A stretch of DNA of 64,000 nucleotides. It comes from Janthinobacterium sp. PAMC25594 (lineage in GTDB: Bacteria; Pseudomonadota; Gammaproteobacteria; Burkholderiales; Burkholderiaceae_D). The stretch lies in NCBI RefSeq assembly GCF_019443505.1, contig NZ_CP080377.1, positions 3,534,001-3,598,000 on the forward strand. The letters are read 5' to 3'. The position numbers and the translations under genes are program-made. The notes beneath the pieces were generated by a model. That model was not told the origin of the DNA. It saw only the letters and a program-made list of their open reading frames with translations, and ran no database searches. Every line of letters starts with the position of its first letter. Position 1 is the stretch's first letter. Below are positions 18,158-28,081 of the stretch, one piece after another.

Positions 18158-19348
18158 TTAAGCCAGGATTTTTGCAACAACACCGGCGCCGACGGTACGA
18201 CCGCCTTCACGGATAGCGAAACGCAGGCCTTCTTCCATCGCGATCGGGTTGATCAGCTTGACGGTGATCGACACGTTATCGCCTGGCATGACCATTTCTT
18301 TGTCTGCTGGCAACTCGATCGAACCAGTCACGTCCGTTGTGCGGAAGTAGAACTGTGGACGATAGTTGTTGAAGAATGGCGTATGACGGCCGCCTTCGTC
18401 TTTCGACAGAACATAGATCTCGCCGGTGAAGTGCGCATGCGGCTTGATCGAGCCTGGCTTGGCCAGAACTTGACCACGTTGCACGTCTTCACGCTTGGTG
18501 CCGCGCAGCAGCAGACCAACGTTGTCGCCTGCTTGACCTTGGTCCAGCAGTTTGCGGAACATTTCCACGCCGGTGCAAGTCGTTTTGACGGTATCGATAA
18601 TACCAACGATTTCGATCTCTTCGCCGACTTTGACAATGCCGCGCTCGATACGACCGGTGACCACGGTACCGCGACCCGAGATCGAGAACACGTCTTCCAC
18701 TGGCATCAGGAACGCACCGTCAACAGCGCGCTCTGGCGTTGGGATGTACGAATCGAGGGCATCGGCCAGACGCAACACTGCATCCACGCCCATTTCGCCT
18801 TCTTTGCCTTCCAGCGCCATACGTGCCGAACCTTTGATGATAGGCACGTCGTCGCCAGGGAACTCATACTTCGACAACAGCTCGCGCACTTCCATTTCAA
18901 CCAGTTCCAGCAGCTCTGCGTCGTCGACCAGGTCGCACTTGTTCAGGAACACGATGATGTATGGAACGCCAACTTGGCGGGCCAGCAGGATGTGTTCGCG
19001 GGTCTGTGGCATTGGGCCGTCAGCTGCGGAGCATACCAGGATCGCGCCGTCCATCTGCGCAGCACCGGTAATCATGTTTTTGATGTAATCGGCGTGGCCT
19101 GGGCAGTCAACGTGCGCGTAGTGACGCGCTGCCGTTTCGTACTCGACGTGAGCGGTGTTGATCGTGATACCGCGCGCTTTTTCTTCTGGTGCCGCATCGA
19201 TCTGGTCGTATGCTTTGGCTTCGCCGCCGAATTTCTTCGACAGAACCGTTGCGATTGCAGCGGTCAGCGTGGTTTTACCGTGGTCGACGTGGCCGATGGT
19301 GCCGACGTTGACGTGCGGCTTGGTCCGTTCGAATTTACCTTTTGCCAT
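18158..19348 (-). CDS. tuf: Elongation factor Tu
   Basis: 396 aa EF-Tu, starting [20 protein letters not shown], with G1 GHVDHGKT, G2 [16 protein letters not shown]3 [12 protein letters not shown] and G4 NKCDLVDD. The domain II/III segments and C-terminus [10 protein letters not shown] are normal. It delivers aminoacyl-tRNA to the ribosome. Third gene after fusA in the str operon. A second tuf copy, common in betaproteobacteria, is not in this window. Confidence 0.98.
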   Translation of the reverse strand: MAKGKFERTKPHVNVGTIGHVDHGKTTLTAAIATVLSKKFGGEAKAYDQIDAAPEEKARGITINTAHVEYETAARHYAHVDCPGHADYIKNMITGAAQMDGAILVCSAADGPMPQTREHILLARQVGVPYIIVFLNKCDLVDDAELLELVEMEVRELLSKYEFPGDDVPIIKGSARMALEGKEGEMGVDAVLRLADALDSYIPTPERAVDGAFLMPVEDVFSISGRGTVVTGRIERGIVKVGEEIEIVGIIDTVKTTCTGVEMFRKLLDQGQAGDNVGLLLRGTKREDVQRGQVLAKPGSIKPHAHFTGEIYVLSKDEGGRHTPFFNNYRPQFYFRTTDVTGSIELPADKEMVMPGDNVSITVKLINPIAMEEGLRFAIREGGRTVGAGVVAKILA

Positions 19349-19420
19349 TTTATTCTTCCTTAGAACAATGATTTAAATGTAGGGACCGGCATTCTCGTGA
19401 AAGCCGGCCCGGAACTTCTA

Positions 19421-21526
19421 TTACTTAGCTTTCGAGCTTACGATCGCTTCAGTCACATGCTTAGGTGCTTCAGCATAGTGCTTGAATTCCATCGTGTAAG
19501 TCGCACGACCTTGGGTCGACGAACGCAACGATGTGGCGTAACCGAACATTTCCGACAGAGGCACTTCGGCCTTGATGATCTTGCCGCCACCACCAGCAAT
19601 TTCATCCATGCCTTGTACCATACCGCGACGCGACGACAGATCGCCCATCACGGTACCGGCGTAGTCTTCCGGTGTTTCCACTTCCACGGCCATCATCGGC
19701 TCCAGGATGACTGGCGATGCTTTGCGGCAGCCATCTTTGAATGCCATCGAAGCGGCCATGCGGAATGCATTTTCGTTCGAGTCAACATCATGGTACGAAC
19801 CGAAGAACAGCGTGACTTTCACGTCAACGACTGGGTAACCAGCCATCACGCCCGAAGTCAGCGTGTCGCGCACACCTTTTTCAACTGCAGGGATGTATTC
19901 GCGAGGAACGGTACCGCCCTTGATCGCGTCAACGAATTCGAAACCCTTGCCCGGTTCTTGCGGTTCGATCTTCAGAACCACGTGACCGTATTGACCACGA
20001 CCACCCGATTGCTTGACGAATTTGCCTTCCGACTCTTCGCACACTTTACGGATCGTTTCGCGGTAAGCCACTTGTGGCTTGCCGACGGTCGCTTCAACGT
20101 TGAATTCGCGCTTCATGCGGTCAACGATGATGTCCAGATGCAACTCGCCCATACCGGCGATGATGGTCTGGCCCGATTCTTCATCGGTACGCACGCGGAA
20201 CGATGGATCTTCTGCCGCCAGGCGGTTCAGCGCCAGGCCCATTTTTTCCTGGTCGGCCTTGGTTTTTGGCTCGACTGCCTGCGAAATCACCGGCTCAGGG
20301 AAGACCATGCGCTCCAGAACGACGCTTGCCTTCTCGTCGCAAAGCGTATCGCCCGTGGTGGTGTCTTTCAGACCCACGACGGCGGCGATGTCGCCAGCGC
20401 GCATTTCCTTGATTTCTTCGCGCTCATTGGCTTGCATCTGCACGATACGGCCAATACGCTCACGCTTCTGCTTCACGGAGTTCAGGACCGAATCGCCCGA
20501 ATTCAACGTGCCCGAATAGCAGCGGATGAAGCACAACTGACCGACGAACGGATCGGTTGCGATCTTGAACGCCAATGCCGAGAATTTCTCATTGTCGTCG
20601 GCTGCGCGCTCGACTGGCTGCTCGTCCTCGTCCAGACCTGGGACAGGTGGAATGTCGATTGGCGATGGCAGGTACTCGATGACCGCGTCCAACATGGCTT
20701 GCACGCCCTTGTTTTTAAAGGCGGTACCGCACAGCATTGGAACGATTTCGCTGGCGATGGTACGCTGACGCAAAGCAGCCTTGATCTCGGCTTCCGTCAG
20801 GTCGCCTTCTTCCAGGTACTTGTTCATCAGTTCTTCGGACGCTTCAGCAGCGGCCTCAACCATGTTTTCGCGCCACTTGGCAGCTTCAGCAGCCAGGTTG
20901 GCAGGAATTTCGCCGTATTCAAACTTCATGCCTTGCGAAGCGTCATCCCAGATGACCGCTTTCATCTTGACCAGATCGATAACACCGGTAAAGAGGTCTT
21001 CAGCGCCGATAGGCATCTGGATAGGCACTGGGTTGGCCTTCAGGCGCGAACGCATCTGATCGTAGACCTTGAAGAAGTTGGCGCCGGTACGGTCCATCTT
21101 GTTCACGAAGGCCAGACGTGGCACTTTGTACTTGTTAGCCTGACGCCAAACCGTTTCCGATTGTGGCTGCACGCCGCCGACTGCACAGTAAACCATGCAG
21201 GCGCCATCCAACACGCGCATCGAACGTTCTACTTCAATGGTGAAGTCAACGTGGCCTGGGGTGTCGATGATGTTGATGTGATGCGGAGGGAAGTTGTTTG
21301 CCATGCCCTTCCAGAAGCACGTAACAGCAGCCGAGGTAATCGTGATGCCGCGCTCTTGCTCTTGCGCCATCCAGTCGGTGGTAGCAGCGCCATCATGGAC
21401 TTCGCCCAGCTTGTGGTTCACGCCCGTGTAGAACAGAACGCGCTCGGTGGTGGTCGTCTTACCTGCATCGATGTGAGCGGAGATACCGATATTGCGGTAG
21501 CGCTCAATGGGGGTCTTGCGGGCCAT
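19421..21526 (-). CDS. fusA: Elongation factor G
   Basis: 701 aa EF-G, starting [20 protein letters not shown] with G1 [16 protein letters not shown]2 [15 protein letters not shown]3 DTPGHVDFT and G4 VNKMDR. The remaining domains are complete through [20 protein letters not shown]. An in-frame extension of 23 codons upstream is rejected because AGGA precedes the ATG at 21526. It catalyses translocation and, with RRF, ribosome recycling. Str operon between rpsG and tuf. Confidence 0.98.
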   Translation of the reverse strand: MARKTPIERYRNIGISAHIDAGKTTTTERVLFYTGVNHKLGEVHDGAATTDWMAQEQERGITITSAAVTCFWKGMANNFPPHHINIIDTPGHVDFTIEVERSMRVLDGACMVYCAVGGVQPQSETVWRQANKYKVPRLAFVNKMDRTGANFFKVYDQMRSRLKANPVPIQMPIGAEDLFTGVIDLVKMKAVIWDDASQGMKFEYGEIPANLAAEAAKWRENMVEAAAEASEELMNKYLEEGDLTEAEIKAALRQRTIASEIVPMLCGTAFKNKGVQAMLDAVIEYLPSPIDIPPVPGLDEDEQPVERAADDNEKFSALAFKIATDPFVGQLCFIRCYSGTLNSGDSVLNSVKQKRERIGRIVQMQANEREEIKEMRAGDIAAVVGLKDTTTGDTLCDEKASVVLERMVFPEPVISQAVEPKTKADQEKMGLALNRLAAEDPSFRVRTDEESGQTIIAGMGELHLDIIVDRMKREFNVEATVGKPQVAYRETIRKVCEESEGKFVKQSGGRGQYGHVVLKIEPQEPGKGFEFVDAIKGGTVPREYIPAVEKGVRDTLTSGVMAGYPVVDVKVTLFFGSYHDVDSNENAFRMAASMAFKDGCRKASPVILEPMMAVEVETPEDYAGTVMGDLSSRRGMVQGMDEIAGGGGKIIKAEVPLSEMFGYATSLRSSTQGRATYTMEFKHYAEAPKHVTEAIVSSKAK

Positions 21527-21634
21527 AATTAATCCTAAATGAATGGACAAAACCGAGCAGCATTTTTTTGCAAAAATGAGCCCGGCCTCGAACAACAGAT
21601 GCTTGACAGCCGCCTTGCGGTAGCTGGCTTTATA

Positions 21635-22105
21635 TTAGAAGCGGAAATGCGAGAACGCTTTGTTCGCTTCAGCCATACGATGGACTTCGTCGCGTTTTTT
21701 CATCGCGCCGCCACGGCTTTCAGCCGCTTCCATCAGCTCACCGCCGAGGCGTTGTGGCATCGATTTTTCGCTGCGCTTGTTAGCAGCTTCACGCAACCAA
21801 CGCATGGACAGAGCCATACGACGGACTGGGCGAACTTCGACCGGCACCTGGTAGTTTGCACCACCGACGCGACGGGATTTCACCTCAACCAGCGGCTTGG
21901 CGTTGTTGATTGCGGTAGCAAAAACTTCGAGCGGATCTTTGCCCGATTTTGCTGCGATGTGCTCGAAAGCACCGTAGATGATGTTTTCTGCAACCGATTT
22001 CTTACCGGACAGCATCAGCACGTTTACAAATTTAGCGACATCAGTGTTGCCGAATTTTGGATCTGGCAAAATTTCGCGCTTGGGTACTTCACGACGACGT
22101 GGCAT
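21635..22105 (-). CDS. rpsG: 30S ribosomal protein S7
   Basis: 156 aa S7, starting [20 protein letters not shown] after GAAAGGAA; five extra in-frame codons upstream are rejected on length. It nucleates 30S head assembly and in E. coli represses the str operon by binding the rpsL-rpsG intercistronic mRNA. Here that gap is 152 nt (22106-22257), large enough for a structured site, which was not modelled. Confidence 0.98.
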   Translation of the reverse strand: MPRRREVPKREILPDPKFGNTDVAKFVNVLMLSGKKSVAENIIYGAFEHIAAKSGKDPLEVFATAINNAKPLVEVKSRRVGGANYQVPVEVRPVRRMALSMRWLREAANKRSEKSMPQRLGGELMEAAESRGGAMKKRDEVHRMAEANKAFSHFRF

Positions 22106-22257
22106 ATCAATTCCTTTCAATCTTCAGTTGAGCGCGCGTTCTTCGCACACTCGCGGACGACCATCATAGTCTTCCACTTACTCGACCAGATGCGGTCGAC
22201 TACATTCACTTAGCTAGTTGCCACTGAGCGAAACTTGGGTTTGCTGCGTACAACTTA

Positions 22258-22641
22258 TTACTTCTTGCCAGCTTTAGCGCGCTTGGTACCGTACTTCGAA
22301 CGCGATTGCTTACGGTCTTTGACGCCTTGGGTATCCAGAGCACCGCGAACCATGTGGTAACGCACACCCGGCAAATCCTTGACGCGACCGCCGCGCAACA
22401 GCACAACACTATGCTCTTGCAGGTTATGGCCTTCACCGCCAATGTACGAAATGACTTCGAAACCATTGGTCAGGCGAACTTTAGCGACTTTACGCAGAGC
22501 CGAGTTAGGCTTCTTTGGAGTCGTGGTGTAAACACGTGTGCAAACGCCACGTTTTTGCGGGCTGTTTTCCAGCGCCGGCGATTTGCTCTTCACGGTCAAA
22601 GCGACGCGTGGATTGCGAATCAATTGATTGATGGTTGGCAT
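22258..22641 (-). CDS. rpsL: 30S ribosomal protein S12
   Basis: 127 aa S12, starting [20 protein letters not shown]. The decoding-centre loops read [19 protein letters not shown] (Lys43) and [19 protein letters not shown] (Lys88, Pro91). These are the residues of streptomycin-sensitive strains, so no target resistance is encoded here. First gene of the str operon; rpoBC is not upstream within the window, and a divergent gene follows. Confidence 0.98.
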   Translation of the reverse strand: MPTINQLIRNPRVALTVKSKSPALENSPQKRGVCTRVYTTTPKKPNSALRKVAKVRLTNGFEVISYIGGEGHNLQEHSVVLLRGGRVKDLPGVRYHMVRGALDTQGVKDRKQSRSKYGTKRAKAGKK

Positions 22642-22819
22642 CGTTATAAATCCAACAAAAAACTACGATTAATAACCCGGACAAGATGCCCGGCGACTAA
22701 AACCTCGTCCCGCTTCCATCAACTGCGCACCGGAGGCGCCCGCAGCCACTCGATAAGGAGCGGCCATGAAATGCCAGGTAATGCGTAAACGATGAGCAGA
22801 ATAAAATCGAGAACTCGCT

Positions 22820-22848
22820 AGTTTAGACCTTGTGTTACAGGGGGTCAA
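22820..22848 (-). promoter_or_regulatory. sigma70 promoter of the str operon
   Basis: Minus strand TTGACC (22848-22843), a 17-nt spacer, then TAAACT (22825-22820). The predicted start near 22813 gives a leader of about 170 nt before rpsL. It is the best-scoring promoter by eye in the gap 22642-23074. The rest of that gap holds only a short hairpin GCACC-TCGC-GGTGC near 22940 and AT-rich runs around 22861-22890. Confidence 0.75.
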
Positions 22849-23074
22849 TCAGTTTACCGCTTTTTGCTATAAAAAAAGGCAAAAAAGAGGCACTTTTGTG
22901 GCATTTTGACTAATCTTTGGCTGCGGCGCGCAGACGCCCGCACCTCGCGGTGCTTGATGATTTGACACTCTTTCTCTACGGCCAAGCATCGGACGCGCGC
23001 ATTCTTGTACGACCGCAAGACAACAAAAGGATTGATAATAGCGGACATTTTTCGCTGCCCTCCCGCCCACCCTT

Positions 23075-25000
23075 ATGCGCTCCTTGCTTCGCCCTGCCAA
23101 TCTGTTCCTGCTCCTGACGTATGCCTTGCTGACGGCCGTGCCCTTCGTCCCCGCGCTGCTGGGGCGTGCGCTCGAGCATCCCTGGCAGATGCTCACCTTC
23201 GAGCTGCTGGCCTGGCTGGCTGTCTGGAGCGTATTCAAGCGTCCCGCGTACTTCCACTGGCTGCTGGTGCCCGCCTTCCTGGCCCTGCCGACGGAAATCT
23301 ACCTGTTCATCTTCTACGGCCAGGGCATTTCCACGCACCACCTGGGCATCATCTTCGAAACCAGCCCCAAGGAAGCGATGGAATTCCTCGGACAAAAAGT
23401 GTGGCTGATGGGCGCCGTCATGCTGGGCGTGATCGCCTGGTGCCTGCTCGGCTGGTTTGCGGCCACGCGCACGCGCGACCTGGACTGGCGCGGCAAGACG
23501 CGCCCGGCCGCCTTCGTGCTGCTGATCCTGCTGGGCGGCTTCTGGTGGTATGGCTACGAATTCGGTTTCGAGGCCAAGGTTCTGCATAGCGCGCCCGCGT
23601 CCGCCAAGGCCGGCGGGCCGGCGGCCAGCGGCAAGGCGGGCGCCTCCGGCTTCGGCGACGCCAGCTCGACCGAAGACGAAACGGCCGAAGAAGACGAGGA
23701 AAGCAGCAAGCCGGAGAACGCCAGCATCGCCGGCGCCGACGAAACGGGCCTGGGCTGGCCCAGCCTGCCCCACTGGGCGCGCCTGCCCTACGCCTTCGAC
23801 ACCGTCAGCAATTCCTGGCCATTCGGCCTGGCCGCGCGCGGCTTCGATTTCTACAAGGAACGCAAGTACCTGGCCGAACTGGGACAGAAAAGCAGCAGCT
23901 TCCGTTTCGGCGCGCACCAGCAACAGCCCGATGCCCATCCGGAAGTGGTGGTCATGGTGATCGGCGAATCGTCGCGCTACGACCGCTGGAGTTTGAACGG
24001 CTACGAACGCGACACCAATCCCCTGCTGAAACAGGAAAGCAACCTGGTGCCGCTGGCCGATGTCATCACGGCCGTTTCCGCCACGCGCCTGTCCGTGCCC
24101 GTCATCATCTCGCGCAAGCCGGCCACGCAAAGCCTCAAGGATGGCTTCTCGGAAAAATCCTTCCTCACCGCCTACAAGGAAGCGGGCTTCAAGACTTACT
24201 GGCTGTCGAACCAGATCTCGTTCGGCCAGTTCGACACGCCCGTGTCCGTGTTTGCCAAGGAAGCGGACGTGGTGCAATTCCTGAACCTGGGCGGCTTTAC
24301 CAACAGTTCGAACTTCGACCAGATCCTGTTCGACCCGTTCAAGAATGCGCTGGCCGACCCGGCGCCGAAAAAACTCATCGTGCTGCACACACTGGGCAGC
24401 CACTGGAACTACAGCCAGCGCTATCCGAAGTCCTTCGACAAGTGGCAGCCGTCGCTGTTTGGCGTCGACAAGCCCGTCTACACGGACACGGCCATCAAGC
24501 CGCAGCTGAACAACAGCTACGACAGCTCCATCCTGTACACGGACTGGTTCCTGTCGAACGTGATCGGCATGCTGAAGGACGATGGCCAGCGCACCGCCCT
24601 GCGCAGCTCGCTCGTCTACGTGGCCGATCATGGCCAGACCCTGTACGACGGCACCTGCCGCCTGGCCTTCCATGGCCACAACACGCAATTCGAATTCCAC
24701 GTGCCCGCCTTCGTCTGGTATTCGCCGCAATTCCAGCAGCACTATCCGGACAAGGTGACGCAGCTGCGGCGCCATCAGAAGGCGCGCCTGTCGACGGAAA
24801 ACATGTTCCACACGCTGCTCGACCTGGGCGACATCCGCTTTGCCGGCGAACAGCCCGAATGGAGCATCGCCAGCCCCCGCTTCAAGCAGCACAAGCGCTA
24901 CGTCGACAGCTACGGCTGGACCAATTACGACAACGCCATCATCCGTGGCGATTGCCGCGAAGTGATCGACAAGAGCACGCCGGAAAAGCAGGACAAGTAA
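23075..25000 (+). CDS. EptA-like phosphoethanolamine transferase (sulfatase fold)
   Basis: 641 aa inner-membrane protein. Five hydrophobic segments lie in residues 7-160, followed by a periplasmic alkaline-phosphatase/sulfatase-fold domain. Metal and nucleophile motifs are visible: VVMVIGESSRYDRWSLNGY (Ser299 where EptA/MCR enzymes usually carry a Thr nucleophile), VYVADHGQTLYD and HGHNTQFEFHVP. This family moves phosphoethanolamine from phosphatidylethanolamine to lipid A, core or glucans. An unusual acidic linker (residues 197-225, rich in Glu/Asp/Ser) separates membrane and catalytic parts. No good SD precedes the ATG. The gene is divergent from rpsL and convergent with the MutS-like gene. 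The acceptor is unknown. Confidence 0.82.
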   Translation: MRSLLRPANLFLLLTYALLTAVPFVPALLGRALEHPWQMLTFELLAWLAVWSVFKRPAYFHWLLVPAFLALPTEIYLFIFYGQGISTHHLGIIFETSPKEAMEFLGQKVWLMGAVMLGVIAWCLLGWFAATRTRDLDWRGKTRPAAFVLLILLGGFWWYGYEFGFEAKVLHSAPASAKAGGPAASGKAGASGFGDASSTEDETAEEDEESSKPENASIAGADETGLGWPSLPHWARLPYAFDTVSNSWPFGLAARGFDFYKERKYLAELGQKSSSFRFGAHQQQPDAHPEVVVMVIGESSRYDRWSLNGYERDTNPLLKQESNLVPLADVITAVSATRLSVPVIISRKPATQSLKDGFSEKSFLTAYKEAGFKTYWLSNQISFGQFDTPVSVFAKEADVVQFLNLGGFTNSSNFDQILFDPFKNALADPAPKKLIVLHTLGSHWNYSQRYPKSFDKWQPSLFGVDKPVYTDTAIKPQLNNSYDSSILYTDWFLSNVIGMLKDDGQRTALRSSLVYVADHGQTLYDGTCRLAFHGHNTQFEFHVPAFVWYSPQFQQHYPDKVTQLRRHQKARLSTENMFHTLLDLGDIRFAGEQPEWSIASPRFKQHKRYVDSYGWTNYDNAIIRGDCREVIDKSTPEKQDK

Positions 25001-25009
25001 GGGCGGCCA

Positions 25010-26575
25010 TCACCCCCGTTCCAGCACGCCGCCGCAATCGGCCGGTTGCGCCATGTGCGTGCTGAGCCAGTCGAAGACGCGCCCGGCCTTGTCAGCGATG
25101 CCGGCGTCAAAACCACGCTGCGCCAGCAGGGCGATGCCGTTGGTGGCCTGCAGCACGCCGGGCGCCAGCCGCAGCGCGCCCCCGTCATCGCGGCGCACGC
25201 ACCACGGCGCCAGGCAGTCTTCCAGCAGCGGCCCCAGCACCAGGTTGTGCGACGAGACGATCACCAGGTGGCGCGCGGCCAGGGAGTGCAGCACGGCGGC
25301 CGCGGCCGCCACCGATTCGAGGTGGTTGGTGCCGCGAAAAATCTCGTCGATCAGGAACAGCGCTGGCGCCCCCGCTTCGGCCAGCGCCAGCAACTCGCGC
25401 GCGCGCCGCAATTCGGCGATATAGAGACTTTCGCCGCCATCGAGCGAGTCCTCGTTCTGCATGCTCGAATACACGGCCAGGCGCGGCACATCGGCGCTGT
25501 GGGCATGACAAAAGCCAAAGGCCCGCGCGCAGACCAGGTTCAAGCCTATGCAACGCAGCAGGGTACTCTTGCCGATACCGTTCTGGCCGGAGATGAAGCC
25601 TCCCTTGCCCTTCACGGAGAACGACAGGGGCGCGGCGTCCTCCAGCAAGGGATGCAGCATGCCCTGCAAGGCCAGCGCGCGCGGCGCTGCGGCGCCCGCC
25701 CAGCAAAATACGGGCGCCGCACGCAGGTGCCGCGCCAGCGCCAGGTCCGCCTCCAGCCGGGCCACCTGGACAAAGCTATCGCGCAGGAAGGGCAGCTGCT
25801 GCGCCACCAGCTGGCGCGTGCGGAAATAGCGCTTGACGTTTTTCAGCAAGAGCCAGTCGCCATATTCAACCAGTACCGTATCGATGAAAGGCACGTAATG
25901 CAGCAGCGAGCGCTCGATGGCGCGCGTCAGCTTTGCCGTCTGCGCGCCGCCGGCAGCCAATGGCACGGCCGCCGGTACATCGAGCCGTGCCAGCGCGGCA
26001 CGGGTTTGCAGCAGATGGCGCAGAGTATCGAGCGTGCGTTCCCATACCTTGGCGCTTTCGTAAAAACGCACCTGTATGCTCATTAGCGCGACACAGGCGG
26101 CCAGCACGCCAAACAGCGCAGGCCAACCCACCAGCCAGGTGGCGGCGATGGATAGCAACAAGGCCAGCGGCACCAGCCATAGCCAGGCGCGCCACCATGG
26201 CGCCGGCGCCAGCGCCGCACCGAACAGGGTCTCGCTCACTTCCGTATCGGCCCGGCGCAAGGGCAGGCAGGCGCGCTGCACGCTGGCCGCCTGGGCCGGT
26301 TCCTCCAGCAATCGCCGGACGCGCGCGATGGAGGCAGGATCGGCATGACCACCGCTCAGGCGCCGGTGTAGCTCCTGCTGGCCAAAGATGCTGGTCTCGC
26401 GCGCCAGCTGCGCCGCATACTGATCCAGCAGCAGCTCGTCCCAGGTCTGGCCATCGAGCGCTGGCGCCTCGCCCGTCAGCAGCTGCAACATCGCCACGTC
26501 GCTGCGCGCGAAAGGATAATCAAGCGCCGGCGCGAAGGGGCTGACATGAAAAAATTGCTGGAGGAATGGATGCAT
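25010..26575 (-). CDS. Membrane-anchored MutS-like ATPase
   Basis: 521 aa. Two adjacent hydrophobic segments (residues 131-167) anchor it. The C-terminal part is a MutS-type ABC ATPase: Walker A SGQNGIGKSTLL (329-340), a signature-like region SMQNEDSLDGGESLYIAEL, Walker B ALFLIDEIFRGTNHLES, and a D/H-loop VIVSSHNLV. The mismatch-recognition domain of true MutS is absent, so a role in mismatch repair is unlikely. Proteins of this architecture are known mainly as uncharacterised MutS-related proteins. The start MHPFLQQFFHV is chosen by family appearance; the SD is weak. It stands divergently from the sigma54 operon with about 160 nt between that include the GGACA array. Confidence 0.75.
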   Translation of the reverse strand: MHPFLQQFFHVSPFAPALDYPFARSDVAMLQLLTGEAPALDGQTWDELLLDQYAAQLARETSIFGQQELHRRLSGGHADPASIARVRRLLEEPAQAASVQRACLPLRRADTEVSETLFGAALAPAPWWRAWLWLVPLALLLSIAATWLVGWPALFGVLAACVALMSIQVRFYESAKVWERTLDTLRHLLQTRAALARLDVPAAVPLAAGGAQTAKLTRAIERSLLHYVPFIDTVLVEYGDWLLLKNVKRYFRTRQLVAQQLPFLRDSFVQVARLEADLALARHLRAAPVFCWAGAAAPRALALQGMLHPLLEDAAPLSFSVKGKGGFISGQNGIGKSTLLRCIGLNLVCARAFGFCHAHSADVPRLAVYSSMQNEDSLDGGESLYIAELRRARELLALAEAGAPALFLIDEIFRGTNHLESVAAAAAVLHSLAARHLVIVSSHNLVLGPLLEDCLAPWCVRRDDGGALRLAPGVLQATNGIALLAQRGFDAGIADKAGRVFDWLSTHMAQPADCGGVLERG

Positions 26576-26657
26576 GGCGCCGGTAGAGGAGTCAATGAAG
26601 GGAACGCTACAGCAGATGCAGACGATTGCCAATTTATCAAGCGCCGCCTGCGCGAAC

Positions 26658-26697
26658 GGACATGCTGGACAGCGCGGACACGGCGGACAGCCGGACA
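26658..26697 (+). repeat. Phased GGACA repeat array (candidate enhancer)
   Basis: GGACA occurs five times, starting at 26658, 26667, 26676, 26685 and 26693: a 9-bp period, with 8 bp for the last step. The array ends about 40 bp before the -24 element of the sigma54 promoter, a position typical of enhancer sites bound by NtrC-family activators. It could bind the regulator encoded at 31425-32777. Inference from position and periodicity. Confidence 0.55.
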
Positions 26698-26735
26698 CCA
26701 AAAAAAATCTCCATTCAAATCAACGACTTAATAAC

Positions 26736-26751
26736 TGGCACGGATCGTGCA
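26736..26751 (+). promoter_or_regulatory. sigma54 (-24/-12) promoter of the HlyD-ABC operon
   Basis: TGGCAC-GGATC-GTGCA matches the RpoN consensus TGGCAC-N5-TTGCW with one mismatch in the fixed bases. GG (26737-26738) and GC (26749-26750) are separated by exactly 10 nt. The predicted start is near 26762, 21 nt before the adaptor ATG. The same operon encodes an NtrC-family activator, which supports the call. Confidence 0.8.
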
Positions 26752-26782
26752 TTGGGAAAGGCATTCTCCACGAGACCCGACC

Positions 26783-28051
26783 ATGATCCGCGATACCTCT
26801 TCCCAAGACGCCGTGTTGTCCGCCCCACCGGGCCAGCGCCACAAGCAACGTGCCCTGCTGCTGGCCGGCGTCGTCATCGTCATCGGCGCCGCCATCGCTG
26901 CCGTTGCCGGCTGGCGCAACAGCGAGCATTCCGTCAACAGCAGCCGCCTGCGCATCGCCGACGTCACGCGCGGCACCCTGATCCGCGACGCGGCCGTGAA
27001 TGGCCGGGTGGTGGCCGCCATCAGTCCCACCCTGTATTCGACAACGGTAGCGACCGTGACATTGAAGGCCAAGGCCGGTGACACGGTAAAAAAAGGCGAC
27101 ATCCTGGCCGTGTTGGAATCGCCGGACCTCTCCGACGCGCTGAAACGGGAGCAGTCGAGCGTGCAGCAACTGGAAGCGGAAGTGGCGCGCCAGCAGATCC
27201 TGGCCAAGAAACAGAAACTGCTGGCGCGCCGTGAAGCCGATACGGCCGAAATCGAACGCCTGTCCGCACAGCGTACCCTGGAACGCTACGAAAGCGTGGC
27301 GCAAGTGGGCATCATCGCCAAGATCGATTACCAGAAGGCCAAGGATGCCTTGAATTCTGCCGACATCCGCAGCAAGCACGCTTCGCAGGCAGCAGGCCTG
27401 GAAAGCGAGGACGTGACCCTGGCCTTGAAAACCAAGGCGAATGAGCTGGAACGCCAGCGCCTGAGCCGTGACAACGCCCAGCGCCGCGTCGACGAACTGA
27501 CCGTGCGCGCACCGGTGAATGGCTTCATCGGCACCCTGTCGGTGGCCAACCGCAGCGTGGTGCAAGCCAATACGGCGCTGATGACCCTGGTCGACCTGTC
27601 GCAGCTGGAAGTCGAGCTGGAAGTGCCGGAAACCTATGTGGCCGATATCGGCCTGGGCATGCGCGCGGAAATCGAAACGGGTGCCATCAAGGCGACAGGG
27701 AAACTGTCGGCGCTGTCGCCGGAAGTAGTGAAAAACCAGGTGCTGGCACGCGTGCGCTTCAATGGTGAACAACCGGCAGGGCTACGACAAAACCAGCGCA
27801 TCACGGCGCGCCTGCTGATCGACGAAAAGCCGAATGTGCTGATGCTGGCGCGCGGCCCCTTCGTCGAGGCAGAAGGCGGCCGTTTCGCCTATGTGGTGCG
27901 CGACGGCGTGGCCATCCGCACCCCCATCAAGATGGGCGCTACCAGTGTCTCGGCCGTGGAAATTCTCGATGGCCTGAAGCTGGGCGACAAGGTCGTCGTC
28001 GCCGGCACGGAATCGTTTGAAAACGCTGCCCGCATCTCCATCAATCAATAA
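26783..28051 (+). CDS. HlyD/RND-type periplasmic adaptor subunit
   Basis: 422 aa membrane-fusion protein. Cytoplasmic N-terminus, one TM at about residues 25-44 (ALLLAGVVIVIGAAIAAVAG), a split lipoyl domain (VATVTLKAKAGDTVKKGDIL ... VRAPVNGFIGTLSVANRSVV) around a coiled-coil hairpin (about 115-225), then beta-barrel and membrane-proximal domains. It should link the inner-membrane ABC pump to the periplasm or an outer-membrane channel. The ATG at 26783 is preferred because it lies downstream of the sigma54 start. First gene of a six-gene operon. The substrate is unknown. Confidence 0.88.
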   Translation: MIRDTSSQDAVLSAPPGQRHKQRALLLAGVVIVIGAAIAAVAGWRNSEHSVNSSRLRIADVTRGTLIRDAAVNGRVVAAISPTLYSTTVATVTLKAKAGDTVKKGDILAVLESPDLSDALKREQSSVQQLEAEVARQQILAKKQKLLARREADTAEIERLSAQRTLERYESVAQVGIIAKIDYQKAKDALNSADIRSKHASQAAGLESEDVTLALKTKANELERQRLSRDNAQRRVDELTVRAPVNGFIGTLSVANRSVVQANTALMTLVDLSQLEVELEVPETYVADIGLGMRAEIETGAIKATGKLSALSPEVVKNQVLARVRFNGEQPAGLRQNQRITARLLIDEKPNVLMLARGPFVEAEGGRFAYVVRDGVAIRTPIKMGATSVSAVEILDGLKLGDKVVVAGTESFENAARISINQ

Positions 28052-28081
28052 GCTGCATCCCATCCTAGAAAGAGGCACGCC

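Noticed and set aside
22976..24892. 638-codon minus-strand frame opposite the EptA-like gene
   Set aside because: No family resemblance and no SD; it mirrors the codon structure of the plus-strand gene, whose metal-site motifs are clear.
26658..26697. GGACA array as a CRISPR or tandem-repeat locus
   Set aside because: Units of 9 bp with no spacers of CRISPR length and no cas genes nearby; its position fits an activator-binding array better.
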